Assembly: GCF_003046475.1 (NCBI RefSeq)
Contig: NZ_PZZZ01000005.1
Span: forward strand, 186,001 to 250,000
DNA length: 64,000 bases
Direction of reading: 5' to 3'
From: Mycoplana dimorpha
Lineage (GTDB): Bacteria; Pseudomonadota; Alphaproteobacteria; Rhizobiales; Rhizobiaceae
Below are positions 16,761 to 27,282 of the stretch, piece by piece (position 1 is the first letter of the stretch; each line of letters starts with the position of its first letter). Both the position numbers and the translations under genes were made by a program. The notes under the pieces were generated by a model that was given only the letters and a program-made list of their open reading frames with translations, did not search any database and was not told the DNA's origin.

Positions 16761-16985
16761 ATGGCTGAACATCATACCGGACCGCTCGAGACGGGTGCTT
16801 CGATGGACTATCCCGAGCACGAGAAGACGTACAACCTGTTCCTGCACCTGATCAAGTATGGAACGATGTTCTGCGTCACGCTGCTGATCGCGATGGCTGC
16901 CGCCTTCTTCACCGCTGCCGGCTTCTTCTCGTCGCTCTTCCTTCTGATCGTCCTCAACATCGTCGGCTTCTTCATCCTGCGCTAG
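16761..16985 (+). CDS. aa3-type cytochrome c oxidase subunit IV
   Basis: A 74-residue single-helix protein. The N-terminal part has the conserved MDYPEHEKTYNLFLHLIKYG, and residues 30-74 form one or two tightly packed hydrophobic segments. This fits the small bacterial aa3 oxidase subunit IV family (COX4_pro_2), a structural subunit of the inner-membrane oxidase. In many rhizobia this gene lies just before the transhydrogenase genes, as here (85 bases upstream of pntAA). AGGAGACGACAGC precedes the ATG. Confidence 0.85.
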   Translation: MAEHHTGPLETGASMDYPEHEKTYNLFLHLIKYGTMFCVTLLIAMAAAFFTAAGFFSSLFLLIVLNIVGFFILR

Positions 16986-17070
16986 TTGTTCTGCGGCAGG
17001 ATCATCGACTGCCGCGCCCTCTGAAGGGGGCGGGATGCACAGCGCGGCCTGACTGGGGGAGGATTGGCGT

Positions 17071-18222
17071 GTGAGTGGGATCGTATTCGTCGCACGGGAG
17101 ACAGACCCTGCGGAAAGCCGCGTCGCGGCGTCGGTGGAAACCGTCAAGAAGATGAAGGCGCTCGGCTTCGACGTCGTCGTCGAAACCGGCGCGGGCCACG
17201 CCTCGCGCATCTCCGATGCCGATTTCGAAGGGGCAGGGGCGCGGATCGGCTCGGCCGCCGACGGCAAGAGCGCCGATGTGGTGCTCCGGGTGCGCCGTCC
17301 AACCGACAAGGATATCAAGTCCTACAAACCCGGCGCGATCGTGATCGCGATCATGGATCCCTACGGCAACGACAAGGCGCTTGCCGCCATGGCCAAGGCC
17401 GGGCTGACCGCGTTCGCCATGGAACTGATGCCGCGCATCACCCGCGCCCAGTCGATGGACGTGCTCTCGTCGCAGGCAAACCTCGCCGGCTACCAGGCGG
17501 TCATCGACGCCGCCGCCGAGTATGACCGGGCCATGCCGATGATGATGACGGCGGCGGGCACCGTACCGGCCGCCAAGGTGTTCGTGATGGGCGCCGGCGT
17601 CGCCGGCCTGCAGGCGATCGCCACCGCCCGCCGGCTTGGCGCTGCCGTGTCCGCCACCGACGTCCGCCCCGCCGCCAAGGAGCAGGTCGCCTCGCTCGGC
17701 GCAAAGTTCATCGCCGTCGAGGACGACGAGTTCAAGGCGGCCGAGACCGCCGGCGGCTATGCCAAGGAAATGTCGAAGGAATACCAGTCGAAGCAGGCGT
17801 CCCTCGTCGCCGACCACATCGCCAAGCAGGATATCGTCATCACCACCGCTCTCATCCCCGGCCGTCCGGCGCCGCGACTGGTCACGCGCGCCATGCTGAA
17901 GAGCATGAAGGCCGGCTCGATCGCCGTCGACCTCGCCGTCGAGCGAGGCGGCAACATCGAGGGCTCGGAAGCCGGCAAGGTCGTCGACGTCGACGGCGTC
18001 AAGGTGATTGGCTATCTCAACGTGCCCGGCCGCATCGCCGCCTCCGCATCGCTGCTCTACGCCAAGAACCTCGTCACCTTCCTGGAAACGCTGGTGAACA
18101 AGGAAGCAAAAACGCTCGCCGTCAACCCCGACGACGAACTGGTCAAGGCAACCATGCTCACCCATGCGGGCCAGGTCGTCCACCCGGCCTTTGCTGCCGC
18201 CCCGACCGAGGAGAACGCGTGA
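17071..18222 (+). CDS. pntAA: NAD(P) transhydrogenase subunit alpha part 1 (NAD-binding domain I)
   Basis: A 383-residue soluble subunit that binds NAD(H) in the proton-pumping transhydrogenase, which uses the proton-motive force to make NADPH from NADH. The N-terminal AlaDh/PNT domain begins VFVARETDPAESRVAAS; the NAD-binding domain holds GAGVAGLQAIATARRLGA and ATDVRPAAKEQ. The start is GTG 17071, preceded by GGGGGAGGA. The alpha subunit is split into two genes, as in Rhodospirillum rubrum. Its TGA overlaps the ATG of pntAB by one base. Confidence 0.95.
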   Translation: MSGIVFVARETDPAESRVAASVETVKKMKALGFDVVVETGAGHASRISDADFEGAGARIGSAADGKSADVVLRVRRPTDKDIKSYKPGAIVIAIMDPYGNDKALAAMAKAGLTAFAMELMPRITRAQSMDVLSSQANLAGYQAVIDAAAEYDRAMPMMMTAAGTVPAAKVFVMGAGVAGLQAIATARRLGAAVSATDVRPAAKEQVASLGAKFIAVEDDEFKAAETAGGYAKEMSKEYQSKQASLVADHIAKQDIVITTALIPGRPAPRLVTRAMLKSMKAGSIAVDLAVERGGNIEGSEAGKVVDVDGVKVIGYLNVPGRIAASASLLYAKNLVTFLETLVNKEAKTLAVNPDDELVKATMLTHAGQVVHPAFAAAPTEENA

Positions 18223-18632
18223 TGGCCAACGAACTCCTGGACAAGGCACTCGCCGATCTCGAGCGCGCCGTCGAAGCGGTCCGCACCGCGGCCGAATATT
18301 CCCCCGATGCCGCCGGTGCCGTCGCGCACGGCGTCTCCGGCGGGGTGATTGACCCGTTCGTCTTCCGGCTGGCGATCTTCGTGCTGTCGATCTTTGTCGG
18401 CTACTACGTCGTCTGGTCGGTGACGCCGGCGCTGCACACGCCGCTGATGGCGGTGACCAACGCGATCTCGTCGGTCATCGTCGTCGGCGCACTGCTCGCC
18501 GTCGGCATCTCGCTGTCCGGCATCGCCACCGGGTTCGGCTTCGTCGCGCTCGTGCTTGCCTCGGTCAACATCTTCGGCGGCTTCCTCGTCACCCAGCGCA
18601 TGCTGGCGATGTACAAGAAAAAAGAGAAGTGA
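18222..18632 (+). CDS. pntAB: NAD(P) transhydrogenase subunit alpha part 2 (membrane domain)
   Basis: A 136-residue membrane subunit, the alpha-side part of transhydrogenase domain II. A charged N-terminal helix (about 1-45) is followed by three hydrophobic segments: FVFRLAIFVLSIFVGYYVVW, then VTNAISSVIVVGALLAVG, then a stretch ending ASVNIFGGFLVTQRML, typical of PntA2. Translation is coupled to pntAA by a TGATG overlap, and pntB follows 10 bases later. Confidence 0.94.
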   Translation: MANELLDKALADLERAVEAVRTAAEYSPDAAGAVAHGVSGGVIDPFVFRLAIFVLSIFVGYYVVWSVTPALHTPLMAVTNAISSVIVVGALLAVGISLSGIATGFGFVALVLASVNIFGGFLVTQRMLAMYKKKEK

Positions 18633-18642
18633 GGGCCGGCTG

Positions 18643-20040
<1,398 letters not shown>

Positions 20041-20064
20041 GCCGACGCGATCGTCGGAATGCAC

Positions 20065-20091
20065 AAGGCCCGCGAGACCATCGCGGGCCTT
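20065..20091 (+). terminator. Terminator of the pnt operon
   Basis: AAGGCCCGCGA (20065-20075) pairs perfectly over 11 bases with TCGCGGGCCTT (20081-20091) around the loop GACCA, 24 bases after the pntB stop. Only two T residues follow, so release may be weak or Rho-assisted. Confidence 0.65.
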
Positions 20092-20136
20092 GGTGCTGAT
20101 GCGCCTGATGCTAGCAGCGTGACCCGGCTCGTTTAC

Positions 20137-20254
20137 TCCGTCACCCCGAACTTGATCCGGGGTCCGGCAGCGCCGCGTCTGCGGCGTAAAAAGAGTCTTT
20201 TGCGCTTAAAGGACTTGAGCGCGCTGGATGCCGGATCAATTCCGGCATGACGGA
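20137..20254. repeat. Dispersed intergenic inverted-repeat element
   Basis: The two ends are imperfect inverted copies: TCCGTCACCCCGAACTTGAT at the left (20137 on) and CAATTCCGGCATGACGGA at the right (ending 20254), sharing TTGATCCGG in opposite orientations. Two smaller stem-loops lie inside: CGCCGCGTCTGCGGCG at 20171-20186 and AAAAGAGTCTTTT just after. Elements with ends reading CCCCG-x-x-CTTGATCCGGGG are scattered between genes in many alphaproteobacteria. It lies between the pnt operon and the TPR gene. No coding capacity. Confidence 0.6.
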
Positions 20255-20303
20255 ACCGTCGGCGCCGGTCGAAGTAATGTCCTGGTGGGGATTTTTTCAG
20301 CGG

Positions 20304-20326
20304 AGCCCGCGATCGGGTCGCGGGCT
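20304..20326. terminator. Stem-loop between pnt operon and TPR gene
   Basis: AGCCCGCGA (20304-20312) pairs with TCGCGGGCT (20318-20326) around a 5-base loop, 27 bases past the stop of the convergent TPR gene. A run of six T lies before it on the plus strand, so it does not form a standard terminator for either strand. A Rho-independent role is doubtful. Confidence 0.35.
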
Positions 20327-20352
20327 GACTTTCTGCATCGGGTGAGGCCGGG

Positions 20353-21237
20353 TTACGCCGCTCCGCCGCGGGTGCGCGCCAGGCCGTCCTTGGCCGGCTG
20401 GTACTTGGGGTCGAGCTGCAGCGCGTGCGAATAGGACTTGGCGGCCTTGGCCATGTCGCCGCGGCGCTCGTAGATCAGCGCCTGGTTGGCCCAGGACTCG
20501 GCCACCTTGCCGTCGAGCGTGATCGCGGTGTTGAAATCGGCGAACGCGTTGTCGTCGTCCCCTTGCGCGGCGTAGGAGAGGCCGCGGCCGTTATAGGGCT
20601 CGGGCGAGGTGGAAGAGAGCGAGATCGCCTTGGAGAAATCCTCGATCGCGGGGCCGTGCTGGCCACGCTTCTGGTAGATCAGGCCGCGGTTGTGAAAGGC
20701 GCGCGGGTCGGTGGTGTCGAGTTCGATCGCCTTGTTGAAGTCGGCGAAAGCGGCATCGACGCGGCCGGCCTGGCGGTACAGGTTGCCCCGGCCGATATAG
20801 GCGACGTCGTAGCTCGGGTTGATCTGCAGCGCGGCGTTGTAGTCGGCCGCCGCTTCGGCGAGGTTGCCGAGGTTGCGCTGGACGAGCGCGCGGTTGGCGT
20901 AGGCCTGGTAGAAGCGCGGGTTCAGCTGGATCGCCCTGTTGAAGTCCTCCAGCGCGTCGCGGAACCGTCCGGCGCGGCCATAGGCGGAGCCGCGGACGTT
21001 ATAGCCTTCCGGATCCTGCGGATTGGCGGCAATGACGCTGGAAAGCGAGGAGATGTTCTCCGAGCTGCCCTGGGCGCGCTCGACCCGCATCAGGTCGGAG
21101 GTGGTGTTGCTCTGGCAGCCGGCCAGCAATCCCGCAGCGGCCAGGCCGACGAGGGCGGTGGCCAGCGGCCTTCGAAGACCGGCGATATGCGCGAGGCATT
21201 TCAGGGTGATGGTGGAATGCCCCGTGATAGCTGCCAT
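20353..21237 (-). CDS. TPR-repeat lipoprotein
   Basis: A 294-residue predicted lipoprotein. A hydrophobic segment at about 24-40 ends in a lipobox LLAGC with C41, so it is probably anchored in the outer or inner membrane on the periplasmic side. Residues 75-290 hold about six tetratricopeptide repeats (for example YNVRGSAYGRAGRFRDALED, AYANRALVQRNLGNLAEAAA, SWANQALIYERRGDMAKAAK). TPR lipoproteins of the NlpI type serve as scaffolds for peptidoglycan hydrolases or secretion; the partner here is unknown. ATG 21237 is preferred to a TTG six bases earlier. Confidence 0.87.
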   Translation of the reverse strand: MAAITGHSTITLKCLAHIAGLRRPLATALVGLAAAGLLAGCQSNTTSDLMRVERAQGSSENISSLSSVIAANPQDPEGYNVRGSAYGRAGRFRDALEDFNRAIQLNPRFYQAYANRALVQRNLGNLAEAAADYNAALQINPSYDVAYIGRGNLYRQAGRVDAAFADFNKAIELDTTDPRAFHNRGLIYQKRGQHGPAIEDFSKAISLSSTSPEPYNGRGLSYAAQGDDDNAFADFNTAITLDGKVAESWANQALIYERRGDMAKAAKSYSHALQLDPKYQPAKDGLARTRGGAA

Positions 21238-21430
21238 TTCCAAGTTCTCGTCCCTCTCGCGGCGCCTTGCGCCATCTCCTGCTCCGGTCCCGCTGGCGGG
21301 GCGTCGCCACCCCTGTAGCCTGCCCGTCCGCCAGCGTCGCGGTAGTCCCCCGCTCGGCTGCCTGCGAAGCCGTCGCGCACCTCTGCGGCGGCGCGGAATC
21401 CGGCCCGCGGGCGATTACCCGACGCGCATC

Positions 21431-21463
21431 AAAAAAGGCGGCGGCGATTGCTTCGCCACCGCC
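21431..21463 (-). terminator. Rho-independent terminator of rpsU
   Basis: On the minus strand GGCGGTGGCGA pairs over 11 bases (one G-U) with TCGCCGCCGCC around a 5-base loop and is followed by six T. It lies 35 bases after the rpsU stop. This is a textbook intrinsic terminator. Confidence 0.88.
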
Positions 21464-21497
21464 AGATTGCATCTGAAAACGTCGAAAAAACGACGGA

Positions 21498-21725
21498 TCA
21501 ACGGGCCGTGCGGCCGGCGCTGATCAGGCCTTCGCGCTGGGCGCGCTTGCGGGCCAGCTTGCGGACGCGGCGGACGGCTTCTGCCTTCTCGCGGGCGCGC
21601 TTCTGCGACGGCTTTTCGTAATAGTCCCGCATCTTCATTTCGCGGAAGATACCTTCGCGCTGCATCTTCTTCTTGAGCGCGCGGAGCGCCTGATCGACGT
21701 TGTTATCGCGGACTAGTACCTGCAC
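21498..21725 (-). CDS. rpsU: 30S ribosomal protein S21
   Basis: A 75-residue basic ribosomal protein involved in initiation and near the anti-Shine-Dalgarno region of 16S rRNA. The sequence [20 protein letters not shown] and [20 protein letters not shown] are characteristic. The start is taken as GTG at 21723-21725, since S21 of rhizobia begins (M)QVLVRDNN; a longer frame from 21788 has no family match. AAGGA lies about 12 bases upstream. The gene is monocistronic with its own terminator. Confidence 0.95.
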   Translation of the reverse strand: MQVLVRDNNVDQALRALKKKMQREGIFREMKMRDYYEKPSQKRAREKAEAVRRVRKLARKRAQREGLISAGRTAR

Positions 21726-22067
21726 GTGTATCCCGTTCCTTCGGTTTGTGTTGAGCCTCGGGGATCCAGGTCGACGAGGCAAAAGCAAATATGGCTTCGC
21801 TGCCCACAGGGCGCGCGATTGGAGCGTCCGTTACCAGATCGCCGTGGCGAAGTCCATATGGGGCGACCAAAAGCGGTGGAAAATTGAATGGCCGCCGGCC
21901 GCGCACGGGACGACGCCTTTGCGGCCGGGGCGCCGCCTTTGCAGCCAGGGCAATGTCGCATCGAGGCATAAGGGGCGGTCGAATGCGTCGCAAAGAAACC
22001 GTTGCGTCCCGTCGGGATTTGCTTTCTATCGGCGATGAAATCGACCCGACATACGGAGTAGAGGCGG
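21726..22067. other. 342-base gap: divergent promoters of rpsU and soxB
   Basis: No supported gene is present. A short direct repeat (GCCTTTGCGGCC and GCCTTTGCAGCC, about 21 bases apart, near 21915-21945) and a C/G-rich stretch are visible. The last 70 bases contain GGGATTTGCTTTCTATCGG and a CGGAGTAGAGG ribosome site for soxB. I see no recognisable riboswitch. Confidence 0.5.
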
Positions 22068-23321
22068 ATGCGCAAATATTCGGTCTTTGCCGTCGCACGC
22101 GAGGCGTTGCGCGGCCACACGGGATGGGAGCCGCAATGGGCGTCGCCCGAGCCGCGCAAGGAGTATGATGTCATCATCATCGGCGCGGGCGGCCATGGTC
22201 TCGGGACCGCCTACTATCTGGCCAAGGAGCACGGCATCACCAATATCGCCGTGCTCGAGAAGGGCTGGCTCGGCGGCGGCAACACCGGCCGCAACACCAC
22301 CATCATCCGCTCGAACTATCTCTATGACGAGAGTGCGGCGCTCTATAACCATGCGCTGAAGCTGTGGGACGGCCTTTCCCAGGAGCTGAACTACAACGTC
22401 ATGTTCTCGCCGCGCGGCGTGATGATGCTGGCCCATAACATCCATGACATGCAGGGCTTCAAGCGCACCATCCATGCCAACCGTCTGAACGGCGTCGACA
22501 ACGAATGGCTGACGCCGGAGCAGGCCAAGGAATACTGCCCGCCGCTCGATATTTCCCGGTCCGCCCGCTACCCCATCGTCGGCGCGGCGCTGCAGCGCAA
22601 GGGCGGCACCGCCCGTCACGACGCCGTCGCCTGGGGCTACGCCCGCGGCGCCTCCGATCGCGGTGTCCACATCATCCAGAACTGCGAGGTCACCGGCATC
22701 CGCCGCAATCCGGACGGTTCCGTCGCCGGCGTCGAGACGACGCGCGGGCCGATCAACGCCAAGAAGGTCGGCGTGGTTGCTGCCGGGCACACCTCTGTGG
22801 TCATGCAGATGGCCGATATCCGCATGCCGCTCCTCAGCTTTCCGCTGCAGGCGATGGTCTCCGAGCCGGTCAAGCCGATCTTCCCCTGCGTCGTCATGTC
22901 GAACACGGTGCACGCCTATATCTCGCAGTCGGACAAGGGCGAGCTGGTGATCGGTGCCGGCACCGACCAGTACCAGTCCTACTCGCAGACCGGCGGCCTG
23001 CATATCATCACCCACACGCTGGATGCGATCTGCGAACTGTTCCCGATGTTCACCCGCATGAAGATGATGCGCTCCTGGGGCGGCATCGTCGACGTGACGC
23101 CGGACCGCTCGCCGATCCTGGCCAAGACGCCGGTCAAGGGCCTCTACGTCAACTGCGGCTGGGGCACCGGCGGCTTCAAGGCGACGCCCGGCTCCGCCCA
23201 TGTCTTCGCCCACACGATCGCCCGCGACGAGCCGCATCCGATCAACGCGCCCTTCACGATGGAGCGGTTCCGCACCGGCCGCCTGATCGACGAGGCTGCC
23301 GCCGCCGCCGTGGCTCACTAA
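22068..23321 (+). CDS. soxB: Sarcosine oxidase subunit beta
   Basis: A 417-residue flavoprotein subunit of heterotetrameric sarcosine oxidase, which oxidises sarcosine (N-methylglycine) to glycine and passes the methyl group to tetrahydrofolate. The FAD dinucleotide-binding motif IIGAGGHGLGTAYYLAKEHG is at about 37-56. The conserved SoxB start MRKYSVFAVAREALRGHTGW and the C-terminal GWGTGGFKATPGSAHVFAHT are present; covalent FMN is known to attach to a histidine in this subunit. It is the first gene of soxBDAG. Confidence 0.95.
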   Translation: MRKYSVFAVAREALRGHTGWEPQWASPEPRKEYDVIIIGAGGHGLGTAYYLAKEHGITNIAVLEKGWLGGGNTGRNTTIIRSNYLYDESAALYNHALKLWDGLSQELNYNVMFSPRGVMMLAHNIHDMQGFKRTIHANRLNGVDNEWLTPEQAKEYCPPLDISRSARYPIVGAALQRKGGTARHDAVAWGYARGASDRGVHIIQNCEVTGIRRNPDGSVAGVETTRGPINAKKVGVVAAGHTSVVMQMADIRMPLLSFPLQAMVSEPVKPIFPCVVMSNTVHAYISQSDKGELVIGAGTDQYQSYSQTGGLHIITHTLDAICELFPMFTRMKMMRSWGGIVDVTPDRSPILAKTPVKGLYVNCGWGTGGFKATPGSAHVFAHTIARDEPHPINAPFTMERFRTGRLIDEAAAAAVAH

Positions 23322-23379
23322 CCTTCTTAAATCGCCTGCGCACTCCACAAAGGAGGTGCGGCAGGCAGGAGACGACAAG

Positions 23380-23724
23380 ATGCTGCTGATCCATTGCCCC
23401 TACTGCGAGGAAGAGCGCCCGGAACTGGAGTTCCGCGGCGCCGGCGACGCCCATATCCTGCGTCCGACCAACATCGCCGACATCTCGGATGAAGAGTTCG
23501 AGGCCTTCTTTTTCCTGCGCGACAACGTCAAGGGCCTCGTCTACGAGCGCTGGCGCCACATCCACGGTTGCGGCCGCTTCTTCAACGCCGCGCGCGACAC
23601 CGTCAGCGACAAGTTCGTGACGACCTACAAGGCTGGCCTGCCGCGGCCGGACCTGTCGCCGGCACCCAAAGCGACGGAAACGACCGTCGAAACCTATGAA
23701 GCTACGGAAGGAGTGGCAGGATGA
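23380..23724 (+). CDS. soxD: Sarcosine oxidase subunit delta
   Basis: A 114-residue zinc-binding structural subunit. The zinc ligands are visible as CPYC near residues 6-9 and an HIHGCGRFF segment near 56-64, matching the Cys-Cys-His-Cys site of the family. The start at ATG 23380 has AGGAGACGAC upstream. Its TGA overlaps the ATG of soxA by four bases (ATGA), so the two are translationally coupled. Confidence 0.94.
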   Translation: MLLIHCPYCEEERPELEFRGAGDAHILRPTNIADISDEEFEAFFFLRDNVKGLVYERWRHIHGCGRFFNAARDTVSDKFVTTYKAGLPRPDLSPAPKATETTVETYEATEGVAG

Positions 23725-26714
23725 GCGGGGCCAATCGTATCGCAGGCGCTGGCCGCCTGACCCCGGCCCGCACGGCGCGGTTCACCTTCGACGGCAAGAG
23801 CTACGAGGCGCTGGAGGGTGACACCGTCGCCTCGGCGCTGCTGGCCAACGGCGTCCATCTCGTCGGCCGATCGTTCAAGTACCACCGTCCGCGCGGCATC
23901 CTGTCGGCCGGCGCCGAGGAGCCGAATGCGCTGATCGACGTCGAGCGCGACGCCGCCCGCAAGCAGCCGAACGTGCGGGCGACCGTGCAGGAGGTGTTCG
24001 ACGGCGCGACGATCTCGTCGCAGAATCGCTGGCCGTCGCTCGCCTTCGACGTCGGTGGCATCAACAACCTGCTGTCGCCTTTCTTCGCGGCGGGCTTCTA
24101 CTACAAGACCTTCATGTGGCCGAAAGCCGCCTGGGAGAAGTTCTACGAGCCGCGCATCCGCGCCGCTGCCGGCCTCGGCGTCGCGCCGACGCAAGCCGAC
24201 ACCGACCATTACACGAACCGCTTCGCCCATTGCGACGTGCTCGTCGTCGGTGCAGGTGTCGCCGGTCTTTCGGCGGCCCTTGCCGCAGCCGAGACCGGTG
24301 CCCGCGTGATCCTCTGCGACGAGCAGCCGGAAGTCGGCGGTGCGCTGCACTATGACAAGTCGGTCAAGATCGACGGCCAGGACGGCTTTGCCTGGGCGCA
24401 GGCGACCGCGGCCCGGCTCGCGGCGATGGACAACGTCACCGTCCTCACCCGCACGACCGCCTTCGGCTACTATGCGCAGAACTTCGTGGTGCTGGCGGAA
24501 CGGGTCACCGAGCACCTTGCCCGTCCGGACCGCAAGCTGCCGCGCGAGCGGATGTGGCAGGTGCGCGCCAAGCGCGTCGTCCTGGCGACCGGCGCGATCG
24601 AGCGTCACATGGTGTTTGCCAACAACGATCGCCCCGGCGTCATGCTGGCATCGGCGGCGCGCACCTACCTCAACCACTTCGGCGTGGCCGTCGGCAAGAA
24701 GGTGGGCGTCTACACCGCCAACGATTCGGCCTATGAGGCCGCCTTCGACCTGCATCGGGCCGGTGTCCGGATCGCTGCGATCGTCGACAACCGCGCCAAG
24801 CCGGGCGAGGGCGTTCTCGCCGAAGCCCGCAGCCTCGGCATCGAGGTGCTGACCGGCCATTCGGTGATCGACACCAAGGGACACCGCCGCGTCAATTCCA
24901 TGACGATCGCCCGCAACGGCGGCGGCGGAAAGCGCACCATCGCGATCGACGCGCTGATCATGTCGGCCGGCTGGACGCCGTCCGTGCATCTGTTCTCGCA
25001 GTCGCGCGGCAAGGTCGCCTACAATGCCGAGACCGGCCAGTTCCTGCCGGGCACCTATGCGCAGGACTGCCTGTCGGTCGGCGCATGCAACGGCACCAAC
25101 GGCCTACAGGCGACCGTCGAGGAAGCGCTCGCCGCCGGCGAACTGATGGCGCGTGCGACCGGCAGCAAAGCCGGCGGCAAGGTCGAGATCCGCGCCGAGA
25201 ACGCCTTCGAGTGGACCGGCGGCATGGCCGGTGCCGCCGAAGGGGCGGGCGCCAACGACAACGTCAAGGCGTTCATCGACTTCCAGAATGACGTCTGCGC
25301 CAAGGACATCCGCCTTGCGGTGCGCGAGGGCATGCACTCTATCGAGCACATCAAGCGCTTCACCACAAACGGCATGGCGACCGACCAGGGCAAGCTGTCC
25401 AACATCCATGGCCTTGCGATCGCCGCCGAGACGTTGGGCCGCGACATCCCGAAGGTTGGCCTGACCACCTTCCGCGCGCCCTACACGCCGGTGACCTACG
25501 GGACGATCATCAACCACTCGCGCGGCGAGTTGTTCGATCCGACCCGCAAGACGCCGATGCATGCCTGGGAAGAGGCGCATGGCGCCGTGTTCGAGGACGT
25601 CGGCCAGTGGAAGCGCGCCTGGTACTATCCGCGCGCCGGCGAGACCATGCATGAGGCGGTCAGCCGCGAGTGCAAGACGGTTCGCGACGTCGCCGGCGTG
25701 TTCGACGCCTCGACGCTCGGCAAGATCGAGGTGGTCGGCCCGGATGCGGCCGAGTTCCTGAACCTGATGTACACCAACGCCTGGGACACGCTGAAGCCCG
25801 GCCGCTGCCGCTACGGCATCATGCTGCGCGAGGACGGCTACGTCTATGACGACGGCGTCGTCGGCCGCATCGCCGAGGACCGCTTCCACGTCACCACCAC
25901 GACCGGTGGCGCGCCGCGGGTGATGAACCACATGGAGGACTACCTCCAGACCGAGTTCCCGCACCTGAAGGTGTGGCTGACCTCGACGACGGAGCAGTGG
26001 GCGGTGATCGCCGTGCAGGGGCCGAAGGCGCGCGAGATCATCGCGCCGCTCGTCGAGGGTATCGATATCTCGAACGAGGCGTTCCCGCACATGAGCGTGC
26101 GCGAGGGCAAGATCTGCGGCGTGCCGACCCGGTTGTTCCGCATGTCGTTCACCGGCGAGACCGGCTTCGAAGTCAACGTCCCGGCCGACTACGGCCAGGC
26201 CGTCTGGGAAGCGATCTGGGCCCGGGCCGAGCCGATGGGCGCCTGCGCCTACGGCACCGAGACGATGCACGTCCTGCGCGCCGAAAAGGGCTACATCATC
26301 GTCGGCCAGGACACCGACGGCACGGTGACGCCCTTCGACGCGGGCGTCGGCTGGGCGGTCTCGAAGAAGAAGACCGATTTCGTCGGCATTCGCGGCCTGA
26401 AGCGCCCGGACCTCGTCGCCGAGGGCCGCAAGCAACTGGTCGGGCTGAAGACCAAGGACCCGACGGTGGTGCTGGAGGAGGGCGCGCATATTGTCGCCGA
26501 TCCGAACCAGCCGATCCCGATGAAGATGCTCGGCCACGTCACCTCGTCCTACTGGTCGTCGAATTGCGGCCATTCGATTGCGCTGGCGCTCGTCGCCGGC
26601 GGCCAGGCCCGCATGGGCCAGACGCTCTACGTGCCGATGCCCGACCGCACGATCGCGGTCGAGGTCACCGACATGGTCTTCATCGACAAGGAAGGAGCCC
26701 GCCTCAATGGCTGA
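23721..26714 (+). CDS. soxA: Sarcosine oxidase subunit alpha
   Basis: A 997-residue subunit in two halves. The first half starts with a ferredoxin-like domain (FTFDGKSYEALEGDTVASAL) and an NAD-binding domain with VVGAGVAGLSAALAAAETGA (GAGVAG at 177-182). The second half, from about 600, is a GcvT-like aminomethyltransferase domain (ECKTVRDVAGVFDASTLGKI; AYGTETMHVLRAEKGYIIVG) that takes the methyl group to folate as 5,10-methylene-THF. Length matches the family. The stop lies 8 bases inside soxG. Confidence 0.96.
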   Translation: MSGANRIAGAGRLTPARTARFTFDGKSYEALEGDTVASALLANGVHLVGRSFKYHRPRGILSAGAEEPNALIDVERDAARKQPNVRATVQEVFDGATISSQNRWPSLAFDVGGINNLLSPFFAAGFYYKTFMWPKAAWEKFYEPRIRAAAGLGVAPTQADTDHYTNRFAHCDVLVVGAGVAGLSAALAAAETGARVILCDEQPEVGGALHYDKSVKIDGQDGFAWAQATAARLAAMDNVTVLTRTTAFGYYAQNFVVLAERVTEHLARPDRKLPRERMWQVRAKRVVLATGAIERHMVFANNDRPGVMLASAARTYLNHFGVAVGKKVGVYTANDSAYEAAFDLHRAGVRIAAIVDNRAKPGEGVLAEARSLGIEVLTGHSVIDTKGHRRVNSMTIARNGGGGKRTIAIDALIMSAGWTPSVHLFSQSRGKVAYNAETGQFLPGTYAQDCLSVGACNGTNGLQATVEEALAAGELMARATGSKAGGKVEIRAENAFEWTGGMAGAAEGAGANDNVKAFIDFQNDVCAKDIRLAVREGMHSIEHIKRFTTNGMATDQGKLSNIHGLAIAAETLGRDIPKVGLTTFRAPYTPVTYGTIINHSRGELFDPTRKTPMHAWEEAHGAVFEDVGQWKRAWYYPRAGETMHEAVSRECKTVRDVAGVFDASTLGKIEVVGPDAAEFLNLMYTNAWDTLKPGRCRYGIMLREDGYVYDDGVVGRIAEDRFHVTTTTGGAPRVMNHMEDYLQTEFPHLKVWLTSTTEQWAVIAVQGPKAREIIAPLVEGIDISNEAFPHMSVREGKICGVPTRLFRMSFTGETGFEVNVPADYGQAVWEAIWARAEPMGACAYGTETMHVLRAEKGYIIVGQDTDGTVTPFDAGVGWAVSKKKTDFVGIRGLKRPDLVAEGRKQLVGLKTKDPTVVLEEGAHIVADPNQPIPMKMLGHVTSSYWSSNCGHSIALALVAGGQARMGQTLYVPMPDRTIAVEVTDMVFIDKEGARLNG

Positions 26715-27255
26715 GCAAGCACTTCGCAAAGCGCCGCTCGGCGGCTTCAACGGCGGCTCCGCCGCCGCCCACGTCAGCGCGGCCGCGCCGGCCACGCGCC
26801 TATCGCTGCGGGCAGCACCCGACGCGGTCGCAGCCCTCTCCAAGGCGCTTGGGCTCGACCTGCCGACCAGGCCGAAAACCTCGGCCTCGGCCAAGGGCCA
26901 GCACGCGCTCTGGCTCGGCCCGGACGAATGGCTGCTGATCGACGAGCAGGGGGCCGACCTGGCTGCGGTTGCCGCGAAATCGGGCGTGCTGCATTCGGCG
27001 GTCGACGTCTCGCATCGCAACACCGCGATCCTCGTCGCCGGACCGAAGGCCGCGCAGGCGATCGCGAGCGCCAGCCCGCACGACCTGTCGGCCTCCGCCT
27101 TCCCGGTCGGCGCCTGCGCGCGCACCGTGCTCGGCAAGATCGAGGTGGTCATCTACCGCGCCGGCGAGCAGGAATACCGGGTCGAATGCTGGCGCTCGTT
27201 CTCGCCCTATGCGTTCGGGGTCCTGGCCGAAGGGGCGGAAGACGCGGCGCATTGA
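26707..27255 (+). CDS. soxG: Sarcosine oxidase subunit gamma
   Basis: A 182-residue subunit of sarcosine oxidase with the GcvT-like fold but no catalytic role of its own. Features are LWLGPDEWLLIDEQGADLAA, a VDVSHRNTAILVAGPKAAQA segment and CWRSFSPYAFGVL near the end, typical of SoxG. It overlaps the end of soxA by 8 bases, indicating coupled translation. It is the last gene of the operon; folate genes (such as purU or glyA) that often follow are not in this window. Confidence 0.93.
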   Translation: MAEQALRKAPLGGFNGGSAAAHVSAAAPATRLSLRAAPDAVAALSKALGLDLPTRPKTSASAKGQHALWLGPDEWLLIDEQGADLAAVAAKSGVLHSAVDVSHRNTAILVAGPKAAQAIASASPHDLSASAFPVGACARTVLGKIEVVIYRAGEQEYRVECWRSFSPYAFGVLAEGAEDAAH

Positions 27256-27282
27256 GGGCCGCTTCAAGACCGTCGCCTAATG

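Noticed and set aside
24055-24355. Short alternate-frame ORFs inside soxA
   Set aside because: They are rich in Arg, Ser and Pro, have no start signals and lie within a conserved enzyme gene.
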